Assembly: GCF_000380505.1 (NCBI RefSeq)
Contig: NZ_AQYH01000010.1
Location: 372,001 to 436,000 of the forward strand
Length of the DNA: 64,000 nucleotides
DNA from: Kaistia granuli DSM 23481
Lineage (GTDB): Bacteria; Pseudomonadota; Alphaproteobacteria; Rhizobiales; Kaistiaceae
Direction of reading: 5' to 3'
Translations under genes and position numbers: made by a program
Notes under the pieces: model-generated
Told to the model about the DNA's origin: nothing
The model's input: the letters and a program-made list of their open reading frames with translations, nothing else
The model's database searches: none
In this document: positions 25,761-34,873 of the stretch, piece after piece
Position numbering within the stretch: position 1 is the first letter of the stretch
Layout: every line of letters starts with the position of its first letter

Positions 25761-27128
25761 ATGGAAGATATCGTCCGCGCAGACGAGGCGACCCTGCGCG
25801 TCAAGGCATCGCGTCTTGACGGCGAGCACGTCGCTGACGTCGTAGAACTTCTCAACCAACACGAGCCGCAGGCTATTTCCGCCCTGCTGGCAGGGCTTTC
25901 GGACGAGCGCGTGATCGAGATTCTCGATCTGCCCGAGTTCGACGATTCGGCCGAGGTACTGGCCAACCTGCCGATCGAGCGGGCCGCCCGGATCCTGGTC
26001 GGCATGTCGGCCGACCAGGCGACCGACCTTCTGGCCGAGATCGAGGAGCCGCTGCGGGCGCAGCTGATCGCCAGGCTCGATCCCGAGACCCGCAGCGCCG
26101 TGTCGCGCCTCGCCGCCTATCCCGAGGGCAGCGCCGGCTCGATCATGACGACCGAGTTCGTCAGCGTTCCGTCGAACTGGACCGTCGGCCAGACGCTGCA
26201 GCACATCCGCGCCGTCGAGAAGAGCCGGGAGACCATCTACACGATCTGCGTGCTCGATCCCTCGACGCATGCGCTCGTGCAGACGGTTTCACTGCGCCGG
26301 CTGATCGCCGCCGATCTCGGCGCCGAGGTGCTCTCGGCCGGGCGGCATCGCCGGCCGATCACCGTTTCGCCGCGCACCGACCGCGAGGACGTGGCGCAGC
26401 TGTTCTCGAAATACGATCTCCTCGCCGTGCCGGTGGTGGACGAGCGTTTCCATGTCGTCGGCATCGTCACGGTGGATGACGTCATCGATACGATCTTCGC
26501 GGAGAGCACCGAGGACGTGCAGAAGTTCGGCGGCATGGAGGCGCTCGACCAGCCCTACATGGATATCGGCTTCCTCAAGATGATGCGGAAGCGTGCGGGG
26601 TGGCTGTGCGCCCTGTTCATCGGCGAGATGCTGACGGCGACCGCCATGCAGCATTTTGAGCACGAGCTCGAAAAGGCGATCGTGCTGACGCTGTTCATCC
26701 CCTTGATCATGAGCTCGGGCGGCAATTCCGGCTCGCAAGCGACCTCGCTGATCATCCGGGCGCTCGCGCTCGGCCAGGTCAAGCTCAAGGACTGGTGGCG
26801 TGTGGCGCTGCGCGAGATGCCGAGCGGGCTGACGCTCGGCGCCATCCTCGGCACGCTCGGCATCATCCGCATCGCGGTCTGGCAGGTGCTCGGCCTCTAT
26901 GACTATGGCGAGCACTGGATCCTGGTCGCGGCGACGGTCGGCACCGGCCTGCTCGGCATCGTCACCTTCGGCTCGATGGCGGGCTCGATGTTGCCCTTCA
27001 TCCTGCAGCGTCTCGGCTTCGACCCCGCCAGCGCCTCGGCGCCATTCGTGGCGACGCTCGTCGACGTGACCGGACTGGTGATCTACTTCAGCGTCGCCCT
27101 CGTCATCCTGAGCGGCACGCTGCTCTAG
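25761..27128 (+). CDS. mgtE: Magnesium transporter MgtE (455 aa)
   Basis: Inner-membrane Mg2+ channel/transporter with cytosolic Mg2+ sensing. Order: MgtE_N superhelical domain (~25-130, repeated 'LLAGLSDERVIEILDLPEFDDSAEVLANLPIERAARIL'), a CBS pair (~135-255; 'YPEGSAGSIMTTEFVSVP', 'LLAVPVVDERFHVVGIVTVDDVIDTI'), a connecting helix, and five membrane helices (~285-455) with the pore segment 'FIPLIMSSGGNSGSQATSLIIRALALG'. ATG at 25761 follows GGAGTGAGTC. Length is typical. Confidence 0.95.
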   Translation: MEDIVRADEATLRVKASRLDGEHVADVVELLNQHEPQAISALLAGLSDERVIEILDLPEFDDSAEVLANLPIERAARILVGMSADQATDLLAEIEEPLRAQLIARLDPETRSAVSRLAAYPEGSAGSIMTTEFVSVPSNWTVGQTLQHIRAVEKSRETIYTICVLDPSTHALVQTVSLRRLIAADLGAEVLSAGRHRRPITVSPRTDREDVAQLFSKYDLLAVPVVDERFHVVGIVTVDDVIDTIFAESTEDVQKFGGMEALDQPYMDIGFLKMMRKRAGWLCALFIGEMLTATAMQHFEHELEKAIVLTLFIPLIMSSGGNSGSQATSLIIRALALGQVKLKDWWRVALREMPSGLTLGAILGTLGIIRIAVWQVLGLYDYGEHWILVAATVGTGLLGIVTFGSMAGSMLPFILQRLGFDPASASAPFVATLVDVTGLVIYFSVALVILSGTLL

Positions 27129-27170
27129 CGGCGGCGCGGTCGATATGGCGGGACGAGGCGGAGGGCTTTC

Positions 27171-27452
27171 CTACGCCTTGTCCACCCAGACCATGGGAAT
27201 GACGACGCACACCAGGATCTGCAGAAGCAGATAGCCGAAGAAGGCGCCGATGCCGCCGAAGATGCCGGCGACCACGGCGGTCGCCAGCGTGAAGAGGGCG
27301 CCGATCCCGATGCGGAAAAGGGTCAGCCACCCCGACCCGCCGGTGGTCTTTCCGCCTGCCTCCGCCCGCCCGATGATGATCGTGAAGGCGATGGAGAGGG
27401 CGACCATGATGCGGGCAGGGTTGATCAGCAGCCAGTCCAGGATGTCTTGCAT
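27171..27452 (-). CDS. Small membrane protein of unknown function (93 aa)
   Basis: Start chosen at the ATG at 27452 (MQDILDWLLINPARIMVALS); upstream in-frame sequence belongs to noise. Two to three hydrophobic helices are evident: 'IMVALSIAFTIIIG' (~15-28), a longer one over ~46-82 that includes 'GALFTLATAVVAGIFGGIGAFFGYLLLQILVCVVIPMVW', separated by a Gly/Thr-rich loop. No family recognised. It lies 103 bp downstream of the DUF4893 gene on the same strand and may be cotranscribed with it. Confidence 0.65.
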   Translation of the reverse strand: MQDILDWLLINPARIMVALSIAFTIIIGRAEAGGKTTGGSGWLTLFRIGIGALFTLATAVVAGIFGGIGAFFGYLLLQILVCVVIPMVWVDKA

Positions 27453-27555
27453 GTCGTGATTTCGTCTGTGTCGAACGCAGTGTGGTGCCTGCCATGAAAA
27501 TATTGTCGCCGGGAAGGTGGCTGCAGGGCCGCCGCTCCAGCCCCGCGATCCGGGC

Positions 27556-28152
27556 TCACTTTCGCTCCAGCTCGATGACGTCGAATTTCGACTCGTAGCG
27601 CGGCAGCGGCAGCTCGAGCCGGTAGCGCCGTGGTCCGGTCTTGAAGAAGTAGCCGACCTGGTCGCGGTCCGGGTCGCGCCCATAGGAGATCGGCCGCTCG
27701 CTGATCGTGTGGGTGGCGCCGTAATAGATCAGCCGCTTCTCGCTCTCGTCGATGAAATGGCCGCTGAAGCGCTGCGAGCCGGTCGTCTTCGACAGGCGGT
27801 AGCCGATGTCGTCGAGGCCGATCTTGCAGGTGAACCAGCCATAGACGGTGAGCGGCAGCTGGCCACCCATCTTGATCGTCCGGCAACGGTAGAGGCCGAG
27901 GAGGTCGACGCCGAGGATCTTCTGCGGCGCACCGGCGAGGGCGCGATTCGCCTCCCGGACATCGGCCGTGGCGCCATGGTCGCGGGCATTCTGGATCGCG
28001 GCCTTCGATACGGCGTCATACTGGGCAAGCCGGGCCTGATCCGCCTTGGTCAGGGTCCGGGCGGCCATCTGCCCCTCGGCCACAGCCGTTTCCCCAGCGG
28101 CGACCAGCAGGCAGGCCGCGAGCCATCCCAATCGGGCGTATCCTCGTCTCAT
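27556..28152 (-). CDS. DUF4893-type periplasmic protein (198 aa)
   Basis: The start chosen is the ATG at 28152 (MRRGYARLGWLAACLLVAA), giving a signal peptide cleaved near residue 26. The mature part has 'LYRCRTIKMGGQLPLTVYGWFTCKI' with two cysteines likely to form a disulfide, and 'YRLSKTTGSQRFSGHFIDESEKRLIYYGA', the pattern I associate with DUF4893 proteins of alphaproteobacteria. No catalytic role is known to me. It is divergent from prfB, 109 bp away. Confidence 0.75.
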   Translation of the reverse strand: MRRGYARLGWLAACLLVAAGETAVAEGQMAARTLTKADQARLAQYDAVSKAAIQNARDHGATADVREANRALAGAPQKILGVDLLGLYRCRTIKMGGQLPLTVYGWFTCKIGLDDIGYRLSKTTGSQRFSGHFIDESEKRLIYYGATHTISERPISYGRDPDRDQVGYFFKTGPRRYRLELPLPRYESKFDVIELERK

Positions 28153-28261
28153 GCACGTCTCCAGGCTCGTCCCTGTTCGGTTTACAGCAGGGGAGGTCGA
28201 CACTATGGTGCGCCACCCTGGCGGTCAGCGCCGCCGAAACGGATGGACGGACTTTTAGCAT

Positions 28262-29390
28262 ATGAGAGCCGAGATCGAGACGATCGTCGACGAGATCAAG
28301 CAGGGCATTACCCTGCTGAGGAGGCATCTTTGACTGGGATCGTGCCCAGAGACGCCTGCTCGAACTGAACGCCCTCTCCGAGACGCAGAACTTCTGGGAT
28401 GATCCCCAGAAGGCGCAGAAGCTGATGCGCGAGCGCCAGGGTCTCGAGGACGGCATCAACGCCGTTCTGACCAGCGAGCGCGAGCTTGCCGACAATATCG
28501 AGCTGATCGAGCTCGGCGAGATGGAGAACGATCCGTCGATCATCGCCGAGGCCGAGGCCGCAATCGTCGCGCTCAAGGGCGACATCCGCAAGCGCCAGGT
28601 CAATTCGATGCTGTCCGGCGAAGCCGACGGCAACGACACCTATCTCGAAGTGCATGCCGGCGCCGGCGGTACCGAGAGCCAGGACTGGGCCAACATCCTG
28701 CTGCGCATGTACACGCGCTGGGCGGAGAAGAGCGGCCGCAAGGTCGAGCTTCTCGAAGTCCATGACGGCGAAGAGGCGGGCATCAAGTCGGCCACCATCC
28801 TCGTCAAGGGCGAGCAGTCCTATGGCTGGCTGAAGACCGAATCGGGCGTGCACCGCCTCGTGCGCATCTCGCCCTATGACAGCGCAGCGCGCCGCCATAC
28901 GAGCTTTGCCTCGATCTGGGTCTATCCGGTCGTCGACGACTCGATCGAGATCGAGATCAACGAGAGCGACTGCCGCATCGACACCTATCGGGCCCAGGGC
29001 GCCGGCGGCCAGCACATCAACACGACCGACTCGGCGGTGCGCATCACGCATATTCCGTCGGGCATCGTCGTGCAGTGCCAGAACGAGCGCTCGCAGCACA
29101 AGAACCGGGCCGCGGCCTGGGACATGCTGCGCTCGCGCCTTTATGAGGCCGAACTGGAACGGCGCGAAGCGGCCGCCATGGCGACCGAATCGACCAAGAA
29201 GGACATCGGCTGGGGCCACCAGATCCGTTCCTACGTGATGCAGCCCTATCAGCTGGTGAAGGATCTTCGCACCGGTGTCGAGAGCACCAGCCCGCAGGAC
29301 GTGCTGAACGGCGACCTGAACGAGTTTATGGAGGCGGCGCTCGCCCAGCGTCTCGGCGGACCGGAAGTGAAGGTCGACGACATCGACTGA
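28262..29390 (+). CDS. prfB: Peptide chain release factor 2 with programmed +1 frameshift (375 aa)
   Basis: Releases peptides at UGA and UAA codons. The zero frame from ATG 28262 reads 23 codons and hits an in-frame TGA at 28331-28333. The site is AGGAGG-CAT-CTT-TGA-C: a Shine-Dalgarno-like AGGAGG, slippery CTT and the UGA, exactly the autoregulatory +1 frameshift of RF2. Slipping by one base (skipping T28331) continues as '[25 protein letters not shown]' to the stop at 29390. The product has GGQ ('[22 protein letters not shown]') for peptide hydrolysis; the RF2 codon-recognition region is also present. Coding segments: 28262-28330 and 28332-29390. Confidence 0.96.
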
Positions 29391-29411
29391 CTTTCCGGAT
29401 CGACCGGAATC

Positions 29412-29440
29412 GAAAGGGCGGAGCCTGGCTCCGCCCTTTC
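29412..29440 (+). terminator. Hairpin after prfB
   Basis: GAAAGGGCGGAG-CCTGG-CTCCGCCCTTTC is a perfect 12-bp stem 22 bases past the prfB stop. No long T run follows beyond TTTC, so termination strength is uncertain. Confidence 0.7.
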
Positions 29441-29479
29441 AACGGATTCCGGGTAGTGTTCGACAGGAGACCAGACTCA

Positions 29480-29974
29480 TTGAGCGTTGCCTTTGCCAAG
29501 GAAGAGAGTGCCGAGGCTGCGTCGGAAACCATCCTGCCCGCTCGCCCGATCTCCGATCGGATCAATCTGGTTACGGAGGCTGGCCTCCGGATGCTGCACG
29601 ATGAACTGGCTCGCGCTCGGCAGGCGCTAGAAGTCGCCAGCGCGCTGGAAGACGTCAATGAGAGGCGACGGCAGTCGGCGGTTCCGGTTCGGGATATGCG
29701 CTACTATGCCGAGCGGGTCCATACGGCCCGGATTTCACCGCCGCCTTCGTCCAATGACGTGGTCGCTTTCGGTCACACCGTTACCTTTGAACGGGATGAC
29801 GGCCGGACGCAGACCTTTCGTATTGTCGGCGAGGACGAGGCCGACCCGTCTCGATCGTCGATATCCCACGGGTCTCCCGTCGCCCTCGCACTGATCGGCA
29901 AATCCGTCGGCGACGTTGTCCAGCTCGGCGCGCGCGAACTTGAGATCCTGTCCATATCTTGGCTGGACGTCTGA
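29480..29974 (+). CDS. GreA/GreB-family transcription elongation factor-like protein (164 aa)
   Basis: The C-terminal ~75 residues are the FKBP-like GreA/GreB domain ('NDVVAFGHTVTFERDDGRTQTFRIVGEDEADPSRSSISHGSPVALALIGKSVGDVVQL'), which docks on RNA polymerase's secondary channel. The N-terminal half has 'ISDRINLVTEAGLRMLHDELARARQALEVASALEDVNERRRQ', a shortened coiled coil. It could be a transcript-cleavage factor or an Rnk-like regulator; the acidic tip residues are not obvious. I prefer a TTG start at 29480 with GGAGA nine bases upstream over a GTG at 29456 without one. Confidence 0.82.
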   Translation: MSVAFAKEESAEAASETILPARPISDRINLVTEAGLRMLHDELARARQALEVASALEDVNERRRQSAVPVRDMRYYAERVHTARISPPPSSNDVVAFGHTVTFERDDGRTQTFRIVGEDEADPSRSSISHGSPVALALIGKSVGDVVQLGARELEILSISWLDV

Positions 29975-30019
29975 GACCCGCGATTGGGTTGCAGGCAGGC
30001 TCTGCCTAACGCGGAAATC

Positions 30020-30931
30020 CTATTCCCTCAATCCGCCGTCGCTGAGGCCGCGGATGAGCCAGGTGCGGACCACCACACCGAAGATCAGCACGGGAAGCAC
30101 CACCAGCGTGCCGCCGGCAGCGATCTTGCCCCACTCCCAGCCCTCATATTGCAGGAAATTGACGATCTCGACCGGTGCTGTCGTGGCGTTGGTGCGGGTG
30201 AGGATCAGCGCATAGAAGAAGTCGTTCCACGAGAAGATGAAGCAGAGCACGGCGGTCGCCGCCAACCCCGGCGCGGCCAGCGGCAGCGTCACCAGCCGGA
30301 ACGTCTGCCAGATGCCGCCGCCATCGACCCAGGCGGCTTCCTCGAAAGTCGGCGGGATCGCCTCGAAGAAGGTCTGCATCATCCAGATCACGACGGCCAG
30401 GTTGAAGGTCAGGTAGACGATCACCAGCCCGGTGATGGTGTCCTGCAGGCCGAGCCAGCGATAGGCGAGATAGAAGGGAATGGTGAAGGCGATCGGCGGC
30501 GCCATTCGCGTCACCAGGATCCACAGCGCGACATGACGACGGCCGCGAAAGTCCCAGCGCGCCAGCACATAGGCGGCAGGTACGCCGAGCGCGAGCGAGA
30601 GTCCGGTCGAGACGGTGCTGACGATCAGGCTGTTGCCGAAGGATCTGAGGAAATTGCCCCGCAGAAGGCTGGTGAACGCCTCGATCGTCGGCGTGAAGAG
30701 GAGGTTGTCCTCGAACATCTCCGCCGCCGGGCGAAAGGCGAGCTGCACCAGCCAGAGAAACGGCGACATCACCAGGACCAGCAGGAGCAGCGCAACGAGC
30801 GGGCGCGCATGGCTTCCGACCCATTCGATGATCCGTTCGACGCCGCTTCGCGGCAGGGTCGTCGCCACCGCGAGCCGCTTGCCGGGCGACTTGGCGGGGG
30901 CGGAGGAAATCGCGGTGCTAATGTCGGCCAT
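30020..30931 (-). CDS. ABC transporter permease, MalG/UgpE type (303 aa)
   Basis: Inner-membrane subunit of a binding-protein-dependent importer, carbohydrate-uptake-1 style. Six membrane helices are predicted, and the cytoplasmic EAA loop reads 'EEAAWVDGGGIWQTFRLVTLPLAAPGL', the site that contacts the ATPase. A long cytosolic N-terminus (~40 residues) precedes helix 1. Its start overlaps the end of the other permease gene by 14 bp, so the two are translationally coupled and form the channel heterodimer. No ATPase gene follows. Confidence 0.93.
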   Translation of the reverse strand: MADISTAISSAPAKSPGKRLAVATTLPRSGVERIIEWVGSHARPLVALLLLVLVMSPFLWLVQLAFRPAAEMFEDNLLFTPTIEAFTSLLRGNFLRSFGNSLIVSTVSTGLSLALGVPAAYVLARWDFRGRRHVALWILVTRMAPPIAFTIPFYLAYRWLGLQDTITGLVIVYLTFNLAVVIWMMQTFFEAIPPTFEEAAWVDGGGIWQTFRLVTLPLAAPGLAATAVLCFIFSWNDFFYALILTRTNATTAPVEIVNFLQYEGWEWGKIAAGGTLVVLPVLIFGVVVRTWLIRGLSDGGLRE

Positions 30932-31826
30932 GGCGGGTCCAATCCAATCGTCCGACCAGCCAGCTGAGCGCGAAGACGCCGGCCAGCATCAGCGTGGCGA
31001 TGGCGCTCGCATAGCCCCAGTAGGAGAAGTTGAAGGCCTGGACGAAGCTGTAATAGTTGGTGACTTCGGTGACGGTTCCCGGCCCGCCATTGGTGAGCAC
31101 GTAGATGAGCGGAAACGCCTTGAAGCTGTCGATCAGGCGAAACAGGGCGCAGACCACCAGGATCGGCCGGATATAGGGAAGGATGATGTAGCGGAACAGC
31201 TGCCAGCGATTGGCGCCGTCGAGGCTGGCGGCCTCGATCGGATCTGCCGGCATCGAGTTCAGTGCCGCCAGCACCATCAGCATCGTGAACGGGAACCATT
31301 GCCAGGTATCGGCGACGGCGACGGCCCAGAGCGCGGTGTCGGGATTGGCCAGCAGCGAGCGGACCGGAAGCCCCACCGCTTCGAGCGCCCGGTGCATCGG
31401 ACTGACATCGGGCGAATAGAGGATCTTCCAGATCAGCGCGACGACGATGGGCGGCTGGATCATCGGGATCAGGAACACCGACCGCACGGCGGCGAGGATG
31501 CGCGACGACCCGTTGAGAAGCAGCGCCAGGCCGAGCCCCACGAGCACCTGGAACAGGACGCTCGCCGTCGAAAGCTTGAGCTGGGTCGCGACCGATCCGA
31601 GGAAGCGCGGGTCGGCCATCAGCTCGCGGTAATTGCCGAGAAGGTCGTCGAAGCGAAACGTGCCGACGGGGTCGGTCAGGCTGAGCGGCGTGAAGCTGGT
31701 GATGACCAGCGCCAGGGCAGGGATGAGGGTGATCGCGACCAGCACGATCACCGACGGCGCGAGCCCGAGCAGGAAGGCGCGGCGGCGCTGCGCCTCCCAG
31801 CTGTCCTTGGCGACGGCGATGCTCAT
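30918..31826 (-). CDS. ABC transporter permease, MalF/UgpA type (302 aa)
   Basis: Partner permease of the same importer. Six predicted helices and the EAA loop 'IEAASLDGANRWQLFRYIILPYIRPI'. It begins with MSIAVAKDSWEAQRRRAFLLGLAPS and starts 4 bp after the solute-binding protein gene ends, so the genes form one operon. Substrate class is not evident from the permease. Confidence 0.93.
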   Translation of the reverse strand: MSIAVAKDSWEAQRRRAFLLGLAPSVIVLVAITLIPALALVITSFTPLSLTDPVGTFRFDDLLGNYRELMADPRFLGSVATQLKLSTASVLFQVLVGLGLALLLNGSSRILAAVRSVFLIPMIQPPIVVALIWKILYSPDVSPMHRALEAVGLPVRSLLANPDTALWAVAVADTWQWFPFTMLMVLAALNSMPADPIEAASLDGANRWQLFRYIILPYIRPILVVCALFRLIDSFKAFPLIYVLTNGGPGTVTEVTNYYSFVQAFNFSYWGYASAIATLMLAGVFALSWLVGRLDWTRHGRH

Positions 31827-31830
31827 GGCC

Positions 31831-33162
31831 TCAGATCTTCACGCCGGCGCGTTTCAGCTCGGCGAGCGATGCGACTTGAGCCTGCTGCATCGCCTCCTTC
31901 GCCGAAAGCTGGCCGGTTGTAATGAGTTCGATCGCTTTGTTGAGCTGCTGGTCGACCTGCGGATAGACCGAAACGGTCCGGTATTTCATGTGGCCGGACT
32001 TCGCCGCCAGGTCGACGGAGTCGAGCGCCAGCTGGGCGAGATCCGAACCGTTGATGACCTGCTTCTGCCGGAACGTCGCGGATTCGATGTCCGACCGCCG
32101 CGCCGGCGAGCCATATCCGGCGGCGACCGCTTTTGCCGTTGTCTGCTTGGAAAGCGCCCACTGGATGAAGGCCCAGGCGGCTTCCTTGTTCTTCGACGCG
32201 GCGGGAATGCCGAGGCCGTGCACCGCCGTGCCGGGGAAGCGTCCCGCCGGCCCCTTCGGCACGAGACCGAACTTCAGCGTGTTCACCGTCTTGCTGGTCT
32301 TGGCGTCGCCGAGCTGGGCCAGATAAAGCTGCCCGGCATCGGTGAAGTTGACCCGACCGAGCTTCAGCGATTGCGTCACCTGGTCCGGCGTATAGGTGAC
32401 CGCGCCGTCGGGGCCGAATTCTCGCAGCAGGTTGCTGTAATATTCGGCGGCGGCGATCGCCTCGGGCGTGTCGAGCGTCAGGAACAGATCGTCCGGCGGG
32501 GCGCGGAAGACGTTGCCGCCGAAGGCCTGAAGATAGGGGACGAAGGTCCAGCCGTAGTGGTTGTCGGCAACGAAGCCCGCGACGCGGTCCTTGCCGTTGA
32601 CCGCCCTCAGGACCCTGACGAGATCGTCCGTAGTGTCGGGAAATTCGAGTCCGGCCGCCTCCACCAGGTCGAAGCGGGACGAGCCGGTCAGCAGCGCCTC
32701 CGCCGTCCACGGAATGCCGTAGAGCCGGCCGTCGGCGCCCGTCTCCGGCGCGATCGCCCCGGGCAGGAAGTCGGTCACGTCCCAGTCCGCCGGCGTCCGG
32801 TTTCGGTCGGCGATGAAGTCGTCGAGCGGGGTCAGCCAGCCCGAATTGATCCAGCGGCTCGAGTAGATGAAGGTGACATTGACGACGTCATAGGCGGCGC
32901 CACCGGTCGAGAGCTCCAGATCCGTACGCTGGTTGTAGACCGGAAAGGAGGGGGTGTCGTAGTTCACCGTCGCGCCGGTCAGGGCCTCGAACTCGGGCAA
33001 CCATTGCTTCAGCAGGCTCGGGAAGGCGGCGCTGAAGGTTGAGACGTTCAGCGTCACGCCGTCGAAGCGCTGGCGGATCGCCTCCGCCCAGCCTGCGCGC
33101 GGCAGCAGGCTGGCGGCACCGATGGCGGCGGTGGATCGGAGAAGGCTGCGGCGACTGATCAT
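31831..33162 (-). CDS. Extracellular solute-binding protein, family 1, Tat-exported (443 aa)
   Basis: N-terminus MISRRSLLRSTAAIGAASLL holds a twin-arginine motif and ends GWA-E, so it is probably exported folded through Tat, unlike most sugar-binding proteins. The mature part follows the family 1 pattern ('VTLNVSTFSAAFPSLLKQWLPEFEALTGATVNYDTPSF', 'LYGIPWTAEALLTGSSRFDLVEAAGLEFPDTTDDLVRVLRAVNGKD', 'AAWAFIQWALSKQTTAKAVAAGYGSPARRS'). It delivers ligand to the two permeases encoded immediately downstream. The neighbouring TauD-like gene hints at a sulfonate, sulfate ester or similar ligand, but that is inference. Confidence 0.92.
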   Translation of the reverse strand: MISRRSLLRSTAAIGAASLLPRAGWAEAIRQRFDGVTLNVSTFSAAFPSLLKQWLPEFEALTGATVNYDTPSFPVYNQRTDLELSTGGAAYDVVNVTFIYSSRWINSGWLTPLDDFIADRNRTPADWDVTDFLPGAIAPETGADGRLYGIPWTAEALLTGSSRFDLVEAAGLEFPDTTDDLVRVLRAVNGKDRVAGFVADNHYGWTFVPYLQAFGGNVFRAPPDDLFLTLDTPEAIAAAEYYSNLLREFGPDGAVTYTPDQVTQSLKLGRVNFTDAGQLYLAQLGDAKTSKTVNTLKFGLVPKGPAGRFPGTAVHGLGIPAASKNKEAAWAFIQWALSKQTTAKAVAAGYGSPARRSDIESATFRQKQVINGSDLAQLALDSVDLAAKSGHMKYRTVSVYPQVDQQLNKAIELITTGQLSAKEAMQQAQVASLAELKRAGVKI

Positions 33163-33188
33163 GGTCTCAATCCTTCAGGCCGGAGGGG

Positions 33189-34115
33189 TCAGGCGGTGGC
33201 GATGGCAGCGCGGATGCTGTCGTCGTTGACGGCCTCGGGCCGTTTGCGCGTGCGGCTCCTCTCGCCATGGATCGAGACCGCCGGCTCCCCCTCGATCGTC
33301 ACGCGGCGCATCAGGCGGTGCTGGTCGCCATAGTCGTTGATCGCGTAATGCTGCGTGGAGCGGTTGTCCCAGATCGCCACGTCGCCCGCCTGCCAGCGCC
33401 ACCGAACGGTGTTGTCGATGCGGGTCGAACGGTTCTGCAGGATCTCGAAGATCCGGCTCGATTCGGAGGTCGGCAGGCCGACCAGCCGCTTGACGAAATG
33501 GCCGAGCAGCAGCGAGCGCTCGCCGGTCTGGGGATGGACGTGGACCAGCGGGTGCTCGGCCTCGAACACCGCCGACAGGAAGATGTTCTCGTGGTGCTTG
33601 ACGTTGACGTCGTCGAGCTTGGTCCGCGTCGCGGCGTAGTCGTAGTCGTTGCTGTGCACCGCCCAGAGCTGCTCGGCGAGCTGTTTCAGCGGCTCGGATA
33701 GCTGTTCGTAGGCGGCGACGCTGTTCGCCCAGACGGTGTCGCCGCCATATTCCGGCGAGACGATCGAGCGGAGGATCGAGATCTTCGGAAAAGCGTCCAC
33801 GAAGGTGACGTCGGTGTGCCAGGAATCGGCGCGGCCGCCGCCCCGGGTCGCGTCGAGCTCCAGGATCTTCGTTCCCTTGGGCGCCGGCACGGTTGGATGC
33901 GCGATCACCTTGCCGAACAGCGCGCCGAAGGCCTCGTGCTCGGCATTGTCGAGATGATCCTGCCCGCGCAGGAAGAGCACCTTGTGCTCGAGGAGCGCCC
34001 GCTCCAGCGCCGAGAAGGTGTCTCGATCCAGCTTGCCGGAGAGCTTGAGGCCGGTCACTTCGGCGCCGATGCGGCCTGCGATCCGGCGAACTTCGAATGG
34101 CACAGTCTTGGTCAT
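33189..34115 (-). CDS. TauD/TfdA-family 2-oxoglutarate-dependent dioxygenase (308 aa)
   Basis: Non-heme Fe(II) dioxygenase that hydroxylates a small substrate while decarboxylating 2-oxoglutarate. Ligands are visible: His100 and Asp102 in 'DSWHTDVTF', distal His256 in 'NRSTQHYAINDY', and Arg270 nearby in 'HRLMRR' for 2-oxoglutarate. The frame 'FEVRRIAGRIGAEVTGLKLSG' and 'VLFLRGQDHLDNAEHEAFGALFG' are family hallmarks. Relatives attack taurine, alkyl sulfates or phenoxyacetates; substrate cannot be fixed. It is the first gene of an operon with the ABC importer (26 bp to the binding-protein gene), so uptake and oxidation are probably linked. Confidence 0.92.
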   Translation of the reverse strand: MTKTVPFEVRRIAGRIGAEVTGLKLSGKLDRDTFSALERALLEHKVLFLRGQDHLDNAEHEAFGALFGKVIAHPTVPAPKGTKILELDATRGGGRADSWHTDVTFVDAFPKISILRSIVSPEYGGDTVWANSVAAYEQLSEPLKQLAEQLWAVHSNDYDYAATRTKLDDVNVKHHENIFLSAVFEAEHPLVHVHPQTGERSLLLGHFVKRLVGLPTSESSRIFEILQNRSTRIDNTVRWRWQAGDVAIWDNRSTQHYAINDYGDQHRLMRRVTIEGEPAVSIHGERSRTRKRPEAVNDDSIRAAIATA

Positions 34116-34408
34116 GGTGGCTTTCCCTGTCGTTCGTCGCGAGCTCTGAACCGTCGCAAGGCGCGTTGCAAAATCGCCTGCCTGAGGGGAAAGGCTATAT
34201 TCGACTAACTTGATCGAGAAGACAGGGTTTTCCTTTCTTGTGCCCGACAGCGACGCCCGCGGCCCATGACAGGGCCCGCCCGGAGAATTCCTTGTTCCGG
34301 CCGAGCCATGCCCCCGGATTGGCCCGAGTACTTGCGCCGGCTTGCGAAAGCGCTCCGGAAGCGGGCCAGATCTGGACGGATGGTAGGGGCGGGGGGCGTC
34401 GTGCCGGG
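34116..34408. other. Intergenic region upstream of the dioxygenase operon
   Basis: About 290 bp. An AT-richer stretch at 34190-34240 (TATATTCGACTAACTTGATCG) is the likely promoter zone for the minus-strand operon. No gene seen. Confidence 0.45.
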
Positions 34409-34873
34409 TTAGGGCGGGGAGGCCTGCAAGCCGCTATCGACGATGCCGAGCGCCCTCTCGAGCGCCAGCACCTCGGCGTCGGAACTGGCGCCGGTGCGCT
34501 CTAGTTCGATGAACAACTGCTCGAAGCCGCCCGGTGTGACGATCGCCAGCATCCGGCCGGTCTCCTCGCTGATGTTCAGCCAGCGGTGCGGCACATGCGG
34601 CGGCAGGGTGATCGTCGTGCCGGGGCCGCCCTCGATCACCGTGTCGCCGCACCAGAACCGGTAGCGGCCGGAAATGACGCGGAAGGCTTCCGTCTCGCGC
34701 GTATGGGTGTGCCAGTGCGGGCCGGTGCCGGGCGCGGAGAAGGTCTCCCACATGCCGAGCACGCCGGCCGTTTCCGCCGCTGTCGCATGGATGAAGACCC
34801 GCCCGCCATGCGCGTTGCGGACGATGCGTTCCTGGCCCGGCAATGAGGCCACCGGTTTGTCGAAAGCGGGCAT
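34409..34873 (-). CDS. Cupin-domain protein (154 aa)
   Basis: Single-domain cupin (small beta-barrel, metal-binding). Motif 1 is 'GPHWHTHTRETEAFRVISGRYRFWCGD', giving three His and a Glu as metal ligands; motif 2 is 'TLPPHVPHRWLNISEE' with the last His. The start is the ATG at 34873, preceded by a strong GGGAGG. Members include dioxygenases such as quercetinase and signal-binding proteins; nothing here decides between them. It lies alone between the dioxygenase operon and a nucleotidyltransferase gene. Confidence 0.87.
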   Translation of the reverse strand: MPAFDKPVASLPGQERIVRNAHGGRVFIHATAAETAGVLGMWETFSAPGTGPHWHTHTRETEAFRVISGRYRFWCGDTVIEGGPGTTITLPPHVPHRWLNISEETGRMLAIVTPGGFEQLFIELERTGASSDAEVLALERALGIVDSGLQASPP

